Assembly (NCBI GenBank): GCA_008933995.1
Contig: WARS01000008.1
Coordinates: 14,967,648 to 15,031,647, forward strand
Reading direction: 5' to 3'
DNA length: 64,000 bases
Source: Datnioides undecimradiatus
Taxonomy: Eukaryota > Chordata > Actinopteri > Lobotiformes > Datnioididae
The translations under genes were made by a program, and so were the position numbers. This document shows, in pieces, positions 10,721-22,962 of the stretch. The notes below the pieces were generated by a model that saw only the letters and a list, made by a program, of their open reading frames with translations, had not been told where the DNA came from and did no database searches. The first letter of the stretch is position 1, and every line of letters starts with the position of its first letter.

Positions 10721-11454
10721 TCGACTCTGTATGTTCAAGAATCTGACTGATCCTCACTCGCCCAGTTAGCTTTTGATCAAGCCATTATCCTCTGGTGGGA
10801 GCCATAAATCACTGCCGTCCGAGACATACAGCCTCGAAAACTGTTTTTTCCCCCACTGTGACATGGTCCTTGAACTCCTCGGCCCCTGAGCCATCTACTG
10901 CATCCTCGTAAGTCTTTGTAAAACTGTTTGGCTGTGTGTGTGTGTGACACGATACTGGTGCAATTGTTGCCGTGTGATTCTTGTTTTTGCAACGATTTTG
11001 ATGGGACCCTGTTGCTGTAGTGGAATCAAATTACACTTGATTTTCCTTTCCCATTCAGAAGTTCCCTGAAAAACAAAATACAAGCAGTAAAATGTGTGTG
11101 GGTGTGTGTGTGTGTGTTTATATACCCCCTTCCCTCACTTGCTCTTGACCTAACTCCATCTATTTTTGCTGTCATCACGCAGAGCAGGCGGCCATTATGG
11201 ACGGACCTCCCATAGACTGTACTTTGCACACTAATGGACATCGTGCCAGTAGCCACCTTTAAAATCATTCTGTTGACGTAGCAACATAGCATGTCCGCGC
11301 GTCTGCTCTTCCCATCTTTCTGCTTTTCTGTGCATCTGTCTTAACGAGTCATTATAGATTGGGTCACGGGCGCTATGCTGCGTCTGTGCCAGCAGTCATC
11401 GAGCCAACTTGTCACCGCTCCTGCCTGAAAGGTTACAACAACGGGCGCTCCTCC

Positions 11455-11900
11455 CCTCCGCTTTCATCTGCGGCTGTTCATCCCATTCATCCCCCTCTTC
11501 TTCTTCTTCCTCTTCCTCCACTCCCTGCGTGTGATGACTCATCAATCTAGATGTCCCTCTCCACCACCACCACCACCCCCACCCACACCACCTTCCCCTG
11601 CCTCATCCTCCACCTTAGCCGTGCGCCCCGTGACTCATCCCCCTTAGCTGAGTTCCCCCAACTTTCCATCTCTCCTTTAACCCCTCTGCGTTTCCTTCAG
11701 CACATCATTAAGGTAATATCAGTATCCACCGGCTGGTCTCTGTATCCTTCCTTCACCTTTATCTTTTCATCTCCTTCTTGCCCCGAAGCCTTTCTTTCCA
11801 ACTGCGCCAAGCTTTTTCTCCCCTCCTTATTTCTGCTGAGGAATATCTCTTTTCGCCACCCTCTTCCTCACTCATCTCCCCCTTTTCTCCCCCCCTCTTA
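11455..11900. repeat. Pyrimidine-rich tract
   Basis: CCT/TTC-rich plus strand for about 450 bp, including a CAC-triplet run near 11562. It yields spurious Ser/Pro/Leu ORFs. Confidence 0.7.
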
Positions 11901-11999
11901 ACCCCCCCTGGCAGCTATCTTGTATCTTATTGGAAACAGACAAAAAGAACATTAGCAGATACAAATCAATTGATGGTGTTACACTGCGAGGTTGCAGCT

Positions 12000-12245
12000 G
12001 GGGACGCGTTGCATTACTCTAAGTAAGGCGAGGATCAATGCGAGTCAATGGCGGCCGGTGAACGGTGCATTTATAACACGCAGCAGCAATTGTTCAGCCC
12101 CTGTGACTTGGGGCTGATTTCTTCATTGAAAGGATGGATGGAATATTTCAGCGGTAATGAACAGAAGGCAGCGGCCGCGCGGCGTAGTCAGGGGTGTTGT
12201 TTTCCTCATTGTTATGCAAATCCACGCTCGCCCTTGCTGTAATTT
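12000..12245. promoter_or_regulatory. Candidate distal regulatory block with a SOX-POU composite site
   Basis: Complex, non-repetitive sequence about 6.3 kb above the gria4 start codon. At 12207-12221 it has CATTGTTATGCAAAT, a full match to the SOX half (CATTGTT) adjoining the POU octamer (ATGCAAAT) of the SOX2/OCT4-type composite element. A second SOX-like core, CAATTGTT, lies near 12087. In neural tissue the same arrangement is used by SOX2 with POU3F factors. Enhancer activity is an inference. Confidence 0.4.
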
Positions 12246-14381
12246 CATCTGCAACTTTCCTGGAATTTAGGTAAAATACTTTTCCTGAAAAGTTCTTTTT
12301 TTTTGTTTGTGTTGTTGTTGTTGTTTCCTAGAAAACACGCGTCTCTCTATAAAAAAAAAAGTGGGTGTTGATGGCTCTCGTGTTTTTGAGAGTCAATTAA
12401 AAATTTCAGTGTAAATTAAAGGGTAACCAAGTGTCACAACAACTCACTGCAGCTCGTTCCACAGCGGCGCAGTGCAGCAATGAGCCCACGCATCCTGTAG
12501 TTTCACAAACCTTCGAAGAGCTTTGAAGGTCTTTGCGGAACAAACTGACGCTCATTACTGCTACAGACTCCACTCAGTCACTCGTGGACTTGTCAAATTA
12601 GAGCCCTCTGTGCCGATAAGCCGTGACTTGTAAATAAATGGTATTACGGTTTGATTCAGTGACAGAGTGGCAGCGTGCCGCATCAATATGACTACCGGCG
12701 AGAATTAACGTCAGGCTAAATTACAGGCAGCTGGAACTGCGAGGTAGCTAGTAATTCACAGATTAAGCCAGCACAGTTGTGCTCATCACTGTCTCAAACA
12801 CACACAGTCTATTGTTGTCCTTAAAGACTGCCATTGTCTAAAGTGTGAGGAGCAGATACTCTGATTAACACGTGCACATGCAGTGCTTGTGCAAAGATAA
12901 CACTCACGCACATGTGGAGTGGATTCTCCTGATGGATTGTGTTTGTTCTGATTTGGATCAACATCTCTGCACAGAATTATGGGGTGAATGATTAATACAC
13001 TGCATTAAGTGGCTTTTACTGGTGCAAATAACAACAAAACATTGCTGTTTTCCTCGACCTTACCATTTGTGCACGCGACAGTTTTCCGGATCGTATTACC
13101 TGCAAAACGATAAAGACAGAGTGCATGGACATGCGTCTTAAATTATGCAAATATGCTGCATTATATGAGGCATAATGGCCAAAATAAAAGAGACAATAAT
13201 GATCAGATTAAAACTGATTTGCCAGATGAGAAGAAATGTTTTGTAAAATTCATTTCCTCTGCAGATGGAAGGCACTGATGTTATGACAAACTACCTAATT
13301 GTCTCCCCGTAGGACGATGATACTCCGATGTGCCCGAACACCTGATTAAGAATTGACTAAGTCGTCTGTGTCTGCATTTGTGTGACGCTCAGAACCTTTG
13401 TTATGTGTTAATCCAAACCGTTTAACTAATGTTGCTCTGCGTTATCGCACATAAAAAGTTTTCCATGTTCCCACATAAGACTACGTCAGGAAATGAACTG
13501 TGAGAGCCTCGGACACTCTGTTCGGCCTCGTGAACAAAATGTAATGACAATATCAATTTGAGCAGCCGGTTCACTCGCCGCCTCTCTGCGTTATTAACAA
13601 AGTCATTGCAGAGAAAAGCCATTTTACCCGGAGCGCCCCTCATCACGACCAAGATTTCTGAGTTTAGAGGTGAATTTTTTTTTTCTTTTTTTTAAAATTA
13701 GCCACAGCTCTCCTCTTGTGCTCTGTAGCCCGCAGTACTTTGTAGGGTCTAAATATTTTCAAAATTACTTTAAGAATATACATTTTTCATAGTTTTTTTA
13801 ACCTTATGCACCGCTGGACTGCACTTTCTGTACTTTTTGCTGTATCCTTGCGAAGAAGGTACGGACCTGGCAGCCGAATGACTTAACCTGGCTAGTTGCC
13901 AAAACCATTAAACGCCATCCCCTGGGCGCCTGTCAGATAATGATTACCCTCTTGTGCGATGGTCCTGGATCGTCACACACCTTGTCTAAATGTTCTGCCC
14001 GGGTTCTGGCAAAGCGGACTGAATGCAGACTGTTTGACAGATCACAGGCGGCACTGTCCCCACCGGCTGGCAGATGGCTGCAAACGGCCGCGATAATCTG
14101 GGCGTACGAACGCGCGCGCGCACACTCTCACGCACTGACGCCAATGCCTGCTTACCTATACAGAGACACAGAGATCTTACGTGCATTTGTGCGCACACAA
14201 AGACGTTAAAACGGGCAGACTTTGGCATGTGCTGTTCGTCCGTCGTTCAGTATTCTGCACTTTAATATGCTTTTACTGAACGGGTGCACACAGAATATCT
14301 CTCAGTCAGATCTGTGCCAGCTCCTCTCTCCTCTTCTCTGATCCTGCCACGGGCCAACACAAAACATCTGGGAGTTCACAC

Positions 14382-14427
14382 TGTGTGTATATATGTGTGT
14401 GTGTGTGTGTGTGTTTGTGTGTGTGTT
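14382..14427. repeat. (TG)n microsatellite
   Basis: Imperfect TG run with TATATA and TTT interruptions. Confidence 0.9.
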
Positions 14428-15693
14428 TTCACTGCGCTAGATTTGCAGCGAGCCTGTTTTGTGAGTGTGTTAGCGCGCGCCGGCTTCTCAGCAAGCCTGC
14501 CAGGCTAAGAGTCCAACATCTGTGGGTTCAGATGTTTTCTAATGATATGCTAATGGCGCTGGAGGGAGACAAGCACAGAGGCTAATGTAGCGGTCACAAA
14601 CCTCTGCCTCCATCCCTCTCTCTTCCTCCCTACTAGCCTGATGATCCACCCATCTCCTGCGTTCCTCTCTTCTTATACATCAGACGCTATCCTCGTTTCT
14701 TTTTCCCTATTTGTGCCACTGACATCCTCCAAAACGGCCTTTTTTAAATCAGATATAACAATTATCTGCACGATTCAGTAGCACGTTTCCTGAGGAACTT
14801 GCTAATGCTATTCAGATCAGAAGCATCGCACACGTTAAAGTCTGTTTAGTTTGGACTAGTTTAATCTCGAAATTCTTGCGTGCAGTTGTAAAAAAAATAC
14901 TCACACGATTCTTTAAATTGCCTCATTTCTATTGAAATCACCTCCAAAAGCAGCTCTGCGCTCTCTCCAGGACCTAAAACAGCTGTGTTGTCCACAAATT
15001 ACACACATTTCAATAGTTTTTACATCTAAATATGCGGTTAGCAACATAAATATGAGCTACCGTCACTGTTACTTTTATGGGTGTATCCCATTCATGGAGC
15101 TGTGTATGAACAACAATGAGGTGTCTCTTTGTTATACGAGCATCAGTTCAATTACCTGCACTGTTAAAACCAACGGCGTGTGGCAAGTTACAGATTTTAA
15201 GCTTTCAGTGGCGCTTTGTCTCTCTTTTGTGAGCTATAATTAGCGCCTGTGTGACTAATTAGCTCCTTTAGGTGTGTTTCACATTTACAGCGACATTAAC
15301 CTTTATTAAACACGCTATAAGCTAAAATACATACGGGATAAGTCCAAATCAGAGTGCAAGACGCTGCAAGATGCTGGGTTTTTCTCCTTGTTTCATGAAT
15401 TAGTGCGTCTGGTGTTCGAACAGTTAAATATCTGGGACAATGACAGAAACTACTCAGCCACTGGGGTTATTAAAGTGTGTCGCAACAAGCGCAAAACATG
15501 CGCGTTCCTGACAAGAATACAGAAATAAATCCTGCATCATTCAAGGATGCAACACAAAACACCAGCTACTACTTGCAGATACAGTTTACACACGTATATA
15601 ATATATATGGCTGTGACCTTCTCAGCAGACATCTAAACTGATCTTTGGCGCAGTCTTTCATTTAAAGAGCAGATTTTAAATCTGAAGCCCCCA

Positions 15694-15706
15694 CCACACA
15701 CACACA

Positions 15707-15746
<40 letters not shown>
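15694..15746. repeat. (CA)n microsatellite, left arm of an inverted pair
   Basis: Near-pure CA run with one GACA interruption. It faces the (TG)n run at 15853-15944. Confidence 0.95.
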
Positions 15747-15748
<2 letters not shown>

Positions 15749-15851
15749 TACACAAACACCCCAACGGTATATCTGACATCTCCATGTTCCATTCACGCCC
15801 CCCACCTTCCTCGATAATAACCTGAGGCTTAACCCCAATCATGGCAGACAG

Positions 15852-15852
<1 letters not shown>

Positions 15853-15924
<72 letters not shown>

Positions 15925-15944
15925 TGTGTGTGAGTGTGTGTGTG
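15853..15944. repeat. Long (TG)n microsatellite, right arm of an inverted pair
   Basis: A pure (TG)35 run (15853-15922) continues as TGAG-interrupted TG. It is the longest dinucleotide run in the window. Confidence 0.95.
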
Positions 15945-16059
15945 AGTAAGAGGGAGAGAGAGAACAGATTTTCCTCTGACGTGAACGTGCCTGCAGAGAA
16001 CTGGATTGGAAGGGGACGACATCAAGGCTTTTATGTCAGCTGAATATGACTGTGTGGTC

Positions 16060-16085
16060 TGTGTGTGTGTGTGTGTGTGTGTGTG
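16060..16085. repeat. (GT)n microsatellite
   Basis: Pure GT run 115 bp to the right of the longer TG run. Confidence 0.95.
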
Positions 16086-17637
16086 AATGTGTGCGTGCAC
16101 GTCACATGACTTGTCCTCACCGCATGGTCATTGGTTACTTGTAAACACCGGCGTCAGCACGCAGGGGTTTGAGGGATGAAGCCGGGCGATTACAACGCGA
16201 GAGTTGGGGGAAACTGTCGGCGAGCTCAAACATTCACGCTCGCACCGCTGACACACTTCTGACCTGAGCCGTGTTACAGCTCCTCTCCTGGATCTGTTCC
16301 CCAGTACGATCAGTCTTCATTGTTCCCGAAGGTCAACAAAACTGCGGCCTCTCTAAATAACTGCGAAAATCCCAAACAAAGCCAGTTTTAACGACAATCA
16401 CTACATCATCAGAAATACCCATAATAGAGCTGGTGGTCTAACGTTTCCTCGTAACGCTGACAGGTGCAGCCCTGGGAGAATTAATGGATTGCACAAATGA
16501 ATATGTGTAATGGCCCCTTCAAGCAGTGCTGCCAATAATTTAGGAATAAAAACAACCAAAAAAAGGTGCCGCGTAAGCAAACCGTCGCTTTAAGAGCGGC
16601 CAAATGGCACGCACGCCCTCCCCTAACACTGCTGCACGCAGATAAACCACGTTTGGAAAGTGTTTAAGACCGCTGGGGCGAAACATCTGCAGCTTTGTGA
16701 ATATGACCCGGAGTCTGAACAGTTAAAGTGATAGTGTCAGCTAAAGGCGTGAGGAGGTGCCAGTTCACTCATCTGAGTGGGTTAACAGCGTATAAATAAC
16801 GGTAAATAGAATAATGATGTTGTTGTATCATCTTAGGTTGCTTTGTCTTTATATTACAGGTATTGTGTGTACTGTGTTTTATGGAAAACAACAGAAATAG
16901 CTGTTGCGTGCATTAAAAACGAGCACTTACTTATTAAAAATGAACATTCGGACTTTTTAAAAGTGCAATCACGCGACCAGAACGCATTGAAAACGAATAA
17001 AATATCAATGAAAACACAGAAGGAGGAGGGAGGGAAAGAGGGCAGTGGCCTGTTGGCGTTTCAATTTAGATATTAGGCAGTTCTGGCTCCTGGCATTAAG
17101 TAGATTAAGTAATTTCCAAGAAACTAATAAAGCGCCCCCCCCCCCCGTAATTTAGAAAATTATCTTGGCTTTTGTCACAGATTATACAGAGGCGTATTAT
17201 ATTACATCACATTACACACAATGCACACGGGTAGCCGTTTCTGCTCTTACCTTAAAAAGACAGAAAGAGGGTGTTTTCCATCTGCATTATTTCCCTGGGT
17301 TATAATAAACTGTGATTAAGTTTGAATTAAATTCGCGCAACTTCCGCTCTTTGTTGACGTTAAAGTCGAATTATCTGGAAACGTGCATTTAATGCGCGAT
17401 ACGGGGCAGGTGTTCCGTCCTTCCGCGCTCCAGCGAGGCTTACTTCAAGCACAGCCACGCGCCACACGTGAGCGCGGGGCCCAGCAGAGGCGCGCATACA
17501 TGCCTGTGGCAATGTTGTGTTGGCGATCTCATGAGTTTTTGGTAGAAAGCAGGTGCTCATGAATATTCAAAATGTATGGAAGCGGTCCAAATGTCTGCTT
17601 TTCAACCTGATGAACATTACCCGTGTGCATGCAGGCA

Positions 17638-17641
<4 letters not shown>

Positions 17642-17668
<27 letters not shown>
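17642..17668. repeat. (TG)n microsatellite
   Basis: Pure TG run. Confidence 0.95.
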
Positions 17669-17669
<1 letters not shown>

Positions 17670-18668
17670 GGCGGAGGTACTTGGGGTATAAATGCCTGTG
17701 AAAATGTAAAGACTGCACATGTATGTGCGTTCTTGTATTAACGTTCAGTGATTCAGATGGCGGTTCGGCATCAAAACGGCCTCTTCCCTGCTAGTGTCTC
17801 ATCAGTATGCATGGTTGGGTTGGTTTAGCAGGAAGCTTTTCAAGTTTTCTGCGAGAATGTAAGAAACTGTGAGTTTTCTTTCTTTCAGCCCCCTCATTCA
17901 CACATCACAAGGTTATTTCCCCGCGTCACGCCTACAAGAAACAACATTAATTATGTTGAGACTACCAGGAATAACTTCCCATGATCCATAATGACGCCCC
18001 GCACTGCTCTTTGCTAATTTGATCTCATCAGCGTGGTGCTGCAGACGAACGCCTCCCAGAGATCGCTCCCTTCGCCAGTTATTAAATTATTAAATCCTGC
18101 TACAGCCAAAAAACTTCAGCACAAACACAGAAAATATCAACGTTGCATCGTCTCTGACCCCTTCACACAAACGGTGCACAACAACATTTTATGCTGAACA
18201 TGATCAAAATCAGCACAGTCTCGGATTAGTTTCTCAGATATTAGTCTGTTTATGCAGGACATTTCAGTTACAACAGGACTAAAAAGGTGTTTTTCGCCCA
18301 AACTTTTGCCATTTGGAATATTGATGTGTGTGCGCACCTGAATTATTGAGCTAAATTGGATTTAATGAGCCTTTGTTGACACTGCTGAACTGAAAAGGCG
18401 AATGAGAAAGAAAAAAGCAGATTGCTCCGCAGCGATCTGAATTAATTACACTTTCAAAATACTTGTTTGCATAGCTATTCACCCCCTTCTAATCAGCAGC
18501 GGTGCTGTCAACATAATAAGTTAAATGGAGATCGCTGGTGTGATGAGTGCGGCATGAATGCACATGTGGCAGAAAGATCTTCCAACTTGACGTCTGAGGA
18601 AGGATCCATGCAACTCAGCACAGCCATGCAGAACCGGCACTATCTGTCATTTATGGATGGGAAACACT

Positions 18669-18669
<1 letters not shown>

Positions 18670-18703
<34 letters not shown>

Positions 18704-18900
18704 CACCTGCACAATCAAAAAAGCTGTATGGATGTGCATGTGTACCCAATCGCTAAAGGTGGCGTGCAGGTATGTAAAGGCATGTACCTATGTGTGGCTG
18801 CATGTGCATGTGCGTATGCGTGCTTGAAAACTGCACAGATCTGCGTGTGTGTGTGTGTGCAGAGTTTAAACGTGCTGATGGGAACGAAGACAACTGCCGT
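18670..18900 (+). repeat. GT-rich dispersed segment, copy B, with (GT)n at 18671-18700
   Basis: This is the counterpart of the 4580-4860 segment. It contains GGATGTGCATGT at about 18730, TTGAAAACTGCACAGATC near 18825 and a TG run ending in GCAGA near 18862. It opens with a pure (GT)15 run. Confidence 0.5.
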
Positions 18901-20789
18901 TCTCCCTCTCTTCCGGTCCCCTTGTCTGGCTCGTTAGTGGAACACAGAAACAGAGCTGTTTCCTTAATCAACATGAATAATGGAACACTTGTTTGTTTTC
19001 ACTGTAAACTGCGGAAAATCATGTCTGCGCTGCGCACATGCCTACACATGTATCATGTGCGAGGTTGCGCGAGACACAAAGAGAGCGTGTGCTAAGTCTT
19101 GCGCGGTAATACTGTATGCATGGCAGTCGCCGCGCCAATAAAACTGTGATTAATTATTTAATTTCTGATTTGTGTCTGCGTGCTGATGTGCATAAATGTA
19201 GAAAATACCAACAAAATAAAGCTTCAAGTTGGCACAGTGGCTAATTCTGGTCTGTGCTGGAGAAAACCTAACACTTGATGGTGCATGTGTGTGTGTGTGT
19301 GGATTTAACACCAGCAGATCCATATATAGTGAAGGTGCGAGAACGTTGAGTGTGAGCCCCTCACTAAGGTGTGTGTATGCGTGTGTGATTGCAGTTCAGG
19401 TGTGTGCCACATCTTTGCATCATTCTCAACAGACAGCAGTGTCTGTGTGTGCGTGTGCGTGCGAATGTGAGAAGCGTTTGCCAGGAACTCGAGATGCCTG
19501 AAGAGCACTTTGTCTCTTTGGGTGGCTTTAGCTGGGGAAAGCTGTACCTGTCTCTTTTCATCTCACCGAGTTGGACATTTCTCCTCTTTCTCAAAACCAC
19601 TTTGTCACTTTACCGTTTGGTTTAAAAGCCTTCTGTCTGCGCGTCCCTTTTCATCTTTTCATTCCTGTCGATTGTCTCGCTGCCTCTCCCTCTTCCCTCA
19701 GCTTCTTGCTCCCACGTCCTTCCTCTGCCTCTTTACAGCCTCTCTTTTGACCACTACCACTGCACTCCTCCGTGCTCTTGGAGCATCCATTATGGTGAAG
19801 TCCACATCCAAAAGCACAGCCTCTGCTCTCTGGGGAGTCCATTTACTTGGTCACCAAGCTCCACACGTCTACAATCCACACAAATCGGCGTACACGATCA
19901 AACTATTTAGAAGGAGCCTCTCAAAGGGGCTGCTTCAGGTTCAAATCACCAGCAACATCCGTCGTCCTGCAACGACGTCCAGACTGCCTCAGATACTTGG
20001 GCTCAGATCTGTTTCCTCAATCTGTCGGAAACACTGTACGTCATTCCCATATTGTTACAGAGCAATTTAAAAACATCTCTTTTATTATGTTTTAGCCCTT
20101 TTTACCTTCCTAACATCATTTTTAAGTGTATTTACGTAAAAAGGTCGGTGTAATAGCCGACAGGAGCTACACACTCAAGCAATTCCACGCCGTCTGAATT
20201 TTGTACTTTTGATGAATCCGAACTCTGCAACAGAACCTCCCCTGTTTATTAAAACTGAATCCGAGGACAACTCCGTGTTGGCAGCCTGGCAATCCTCCAT
20301 TTAATCAACAGGATAAATGAGCTCCAGAGAAAGACACCAGATGGATGGAAGAGCAAAAAAACCAAAACGTCTTCGAAGAAAGCCCGTGGTTAAACTCCGC
20401 AAGCATGATCTACAACATGAACACTGGCAACAACAACAGGCTCTGTATTATCTAGCCAATGTCTGTGAAACCGCACTTAATGCTTTCTGTCACTCTCATG
20501 CGACTCCGTTTGGGAAGCAGCGTGCTGTACTTGATAAGCAAGCGGTCGGTCTCGGCGCGCTCGTTAGTCTTTCGCCTCTGCATCACGACCAAAATATAGA
20601 TGTTAGACAAAACACGTAGAGGAAGGAGCACAGATAGTTTATTTATACGCCTCGGATGGATCATATGGTGCGCCTAGCGGGGAGACAAGTGAGAAGACTG
20701 TGCGTGCAGAGCGAGCACAGGCAGCTGAAAGTGTGATCCTAACTCGTTTATTAAGCCGTGCAAAAGCAAATGTCTGACAGCAAAATACG

Positions 20790-20817
20790 CGTGTGTGTGT
20801 GTGTGTGTGTGTGTGTG
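20790..20817. repeat. (GT)n microsatellite
   Basis: Pure GT run following ATACGC. Confidence 0.95.
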
Positions 20818-22340
20818 CGGTTCTTCTCAACAATCGTATCTAATCTAACAAAGTGATCGTATTTGAATTTCACGATGACCCTCTTTCACGTCTTGGAAGC
20901 CTATGCGGCTAAAATTGTGCTACTTGTCCAGCGAGGTGTTCAAGTTCAGGACGTTTGAACACAAAACGGTGGAAACTCGAATAACAGATAATATTCACAG
21001 AAGTGTTTGTTTTACGTTCGAGCATGTTGAATTTCCGTGCCGCTCTATCAACAGATCCCTGGAGCCGATGTCGGATGGAGAGAAATGCAGCGCCCTGGCT
21101 TGGGCGTTAGAGGGAGAGGGGTGAAAATATGAAAATACCCTTCCAAAAATCATCTTGCAACTTGCCAGGAGGTCGTCCACCTCCGGCTCACCGTAACAGA
21201 GTTGGACCACTTCCACGAAAGCAATCCGGCAGCTCTCAGACTCAGTGGCATTACAAAAAAATATGTGGGGCGCATGCAAAATGGATTCCAGGAGAGGACA
21301 GCCGGATGATGTAAAGGGTGGACGGGACGGAGGAGGAGCGATCCAGACAGAAGCTCATGTGTCAGGACCAGGACCTGTGCTTGTCTAGTTTAAAATCATT
21401 GGAGGGATGGAGGTGTGGTACTTCAAACTGCTTCTTAAAGGAGCCGGACACGGCCTTCGACGTGAAAACGGCGAGTTTGCCCGATAAATAACACGTCTTT
21501 TTCAACGGGATTACACACGTGACACAGTTATGACGATTCAAATGAAATCTCTCTCCTGTCGTCACAGATCCCAGCTCTGTCCTCGTGCACGAACTCGTCC
21601 GCTGACGCACACACACACGTACACAAAAACACACACACAGACCGTGCTTAATTAGTTATTTCCGGAGGTAGTGGGGAGCTAAATGCCAACCATCCGTCAG
21701 CGGTCTACTGTGTGAACCCCTCTCTCTCCCTCTCTCATAACCTCCTCCCATCTCTGCTCACTTCTCATTCCTGTTCCCTTCCAGCTTTATGTCTCTCGCT
21801 CCCTGTCGAGTATATATGAAGAGGCGCTCGCTCTTCATTTATTCTCTCCGTCCTCCCGTTTTCCTTCTCTCTAATCCATCCTCATGTTCACGTCATTCAC
21901 CTTCCCTTCCCTCTCCGTGTCTCCATCCTCTTCCACATCTCTCATCGGCACTCCCCACCCCGCCCAGTCCCTGACAGAGCGCTGACTGTGAGCTGTGGGA
22001 GGAGTTGCTAACCTTTCATGACCTTTATCTGTGGTGCAATGAGGTCTCTCTCTCTCTCTCTGTGCAGGTATTTATCCTGATAAATAAATAATAATTATTA
22101 ATATGTATGAGAGGGAAATAGCCTATACCATCTTTAACCCTGTTCTACTGACCCTATTAAGGAATACACGCTTTAATAAGACAGTAGGATGGTACGTGCA
22201 TAACCTGATTGGTAGTCCATAGAGTTTCATGCATGAAAGTTTCTGTTTTCCGCAGTTTTTGCCATTTTTAAAGAGTCCACCCAGCGTTACGATCTGAGAT
22301 TAAACTACAGCCAGACAAGTTAAACAGCAAACCTGGATAA

Positions 22341-22395
22341 ATGAGCGGAGAAGCCAAGGCACACAAGGCGTCGGTGAAGAGAAACGACGTGAAAC
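22341..22395 (+). CDS. Candidate exon 1 of a hypothetical two-exon microprotein
   Basis: From the ATG at 22341, 18 codons read MSGEAKAHKASVKRNDVK, lysine-rich and soluble-looking, then one base before a perfect donor GTAAGT (22396-22401). A pyrimidine-rich acceptor-like TTTCTGTTTTCCGCAG ends near 22254, so an internal 5' exon is possible. The Kozak context is weak (TAA before ATG). I do not recognise the protein. The call rests only on splice logic and the continuing frame in the next candidate exon, so chance is quite possible. Confidence 0.2.
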
Positions 22396-22825
22396 GTAAG
22401 TGGTGGCACTAACTGAGGCCAGACCTTAATGCAGTTACAGTAAACACGCGTGGGGGATTTGGGACCTTTATCATCAGTTTATAATGGAATATCTTTTCGG
22501 GAAGTGTTGTTCATGCTTTCAGGAGAGTTCAGAGATTTGTCTCATCCATGCAAAGATGCACCGAAGCTCATTTTAGTGGTGACCCAACCCCTCACTAAGA
22601 CACTTTAGGTTGTTTTTCCCTTTAATTTGTCACCCATCTGTACCTACTGAAGCCTAAAATTACTTCCTCTGCACAGATCTTGCTTTGGTGCCTCGGCGTG
22701 CATCTCCTATGCCTACAGTAGGGCTCATCAACCGCTGTGATGAGAGCTGGGCTCGTGTGATTGGTGTAAATGTCCGGGCCTGGACCCAGAGCGCTTCAGA
22801 CGCTGACAGCTAACTGTTTCTACAG

Positions 22826-22962
22826 AGGCCATTAAACCAGTGAAAACCCCTCAGGTTCAGCTGCAAGAACAGCGCTGGAATAATGTCCTTCTAGACACAT
22901 CTATGACGGGGGTGGAACATGGCCAACATGGTAAAATCAGGTGGTGGCGTGTGGCCTGTTGA
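22826..22962 (+). CDS. Candidate exon 2 of a hypothetical two-exon microprotein
   Basis: An acceptor (AACTGTTTCTACAG ending at 22825, with CTGAC and CTAAC branch-like motifs just upstream) opens with AG, which completes a Gln codon with the last base of the candidate exon at 22341-22395. The frame then stays open for 44 further residues, containing KPVKTPQVQLQEQRWNNV and then LLDTSMTGVEHG, to TGA at 22960-22962. The joined product would be 63 residues, basic at its N-terminus with a Gln-rich middle. There is no known domain. The intron would be 430 bp, typical of compact fish genes. Independent evidence is lacking. Confidence 0.2.

Larger units (their letters stand above)
10740..15690. other. 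Intergenic stretch, no gene seen
   Basis: It contains short (TG)n runs (10933-10946, 11094-11118), a pyrimidine-rich block (about 11455-11900), a complex-sequence block with a SOX-POU motif (12000-12245) and (TG)n at 14382-14427. The frames open at 11359-12026 are products of the pyrimidine-rich composition. Confidence 0.6.
16100..22320. other. Intergenic stretch, no gene recognised
   Basis: It contains a poly-C run (about 17134-17146), (TG)n at 17642-17668, 18671-18700 and 20790-20817, and a pyrimidine-rich block at about 21715-21965. An open frame at 19510-20070 (186 codons) lacks a recognisable domain and looks like mixed simple sequence. No tRNA or other RNA gene was seen. Confidence 0.6.

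Noticed and set aside
15633..16100. 155-codon minus-strand ORF
   Set aside because: Composed mainly of HT and CV repeats translated from the CA/TG microsatellites.
19930..19960. GGTTCAAATC motif resembling a tRNA B box
   Set aside because: No matching A box, acceptor stem or cloverleaf could be built around it.
19510..20070. 186-codon plus-strand ORF
   Set aside because: No recognisable domain, and the first half is pyrimidine-rich simple sequence. A faint resemblance of the 3' end to LINE tails was too weak to call.
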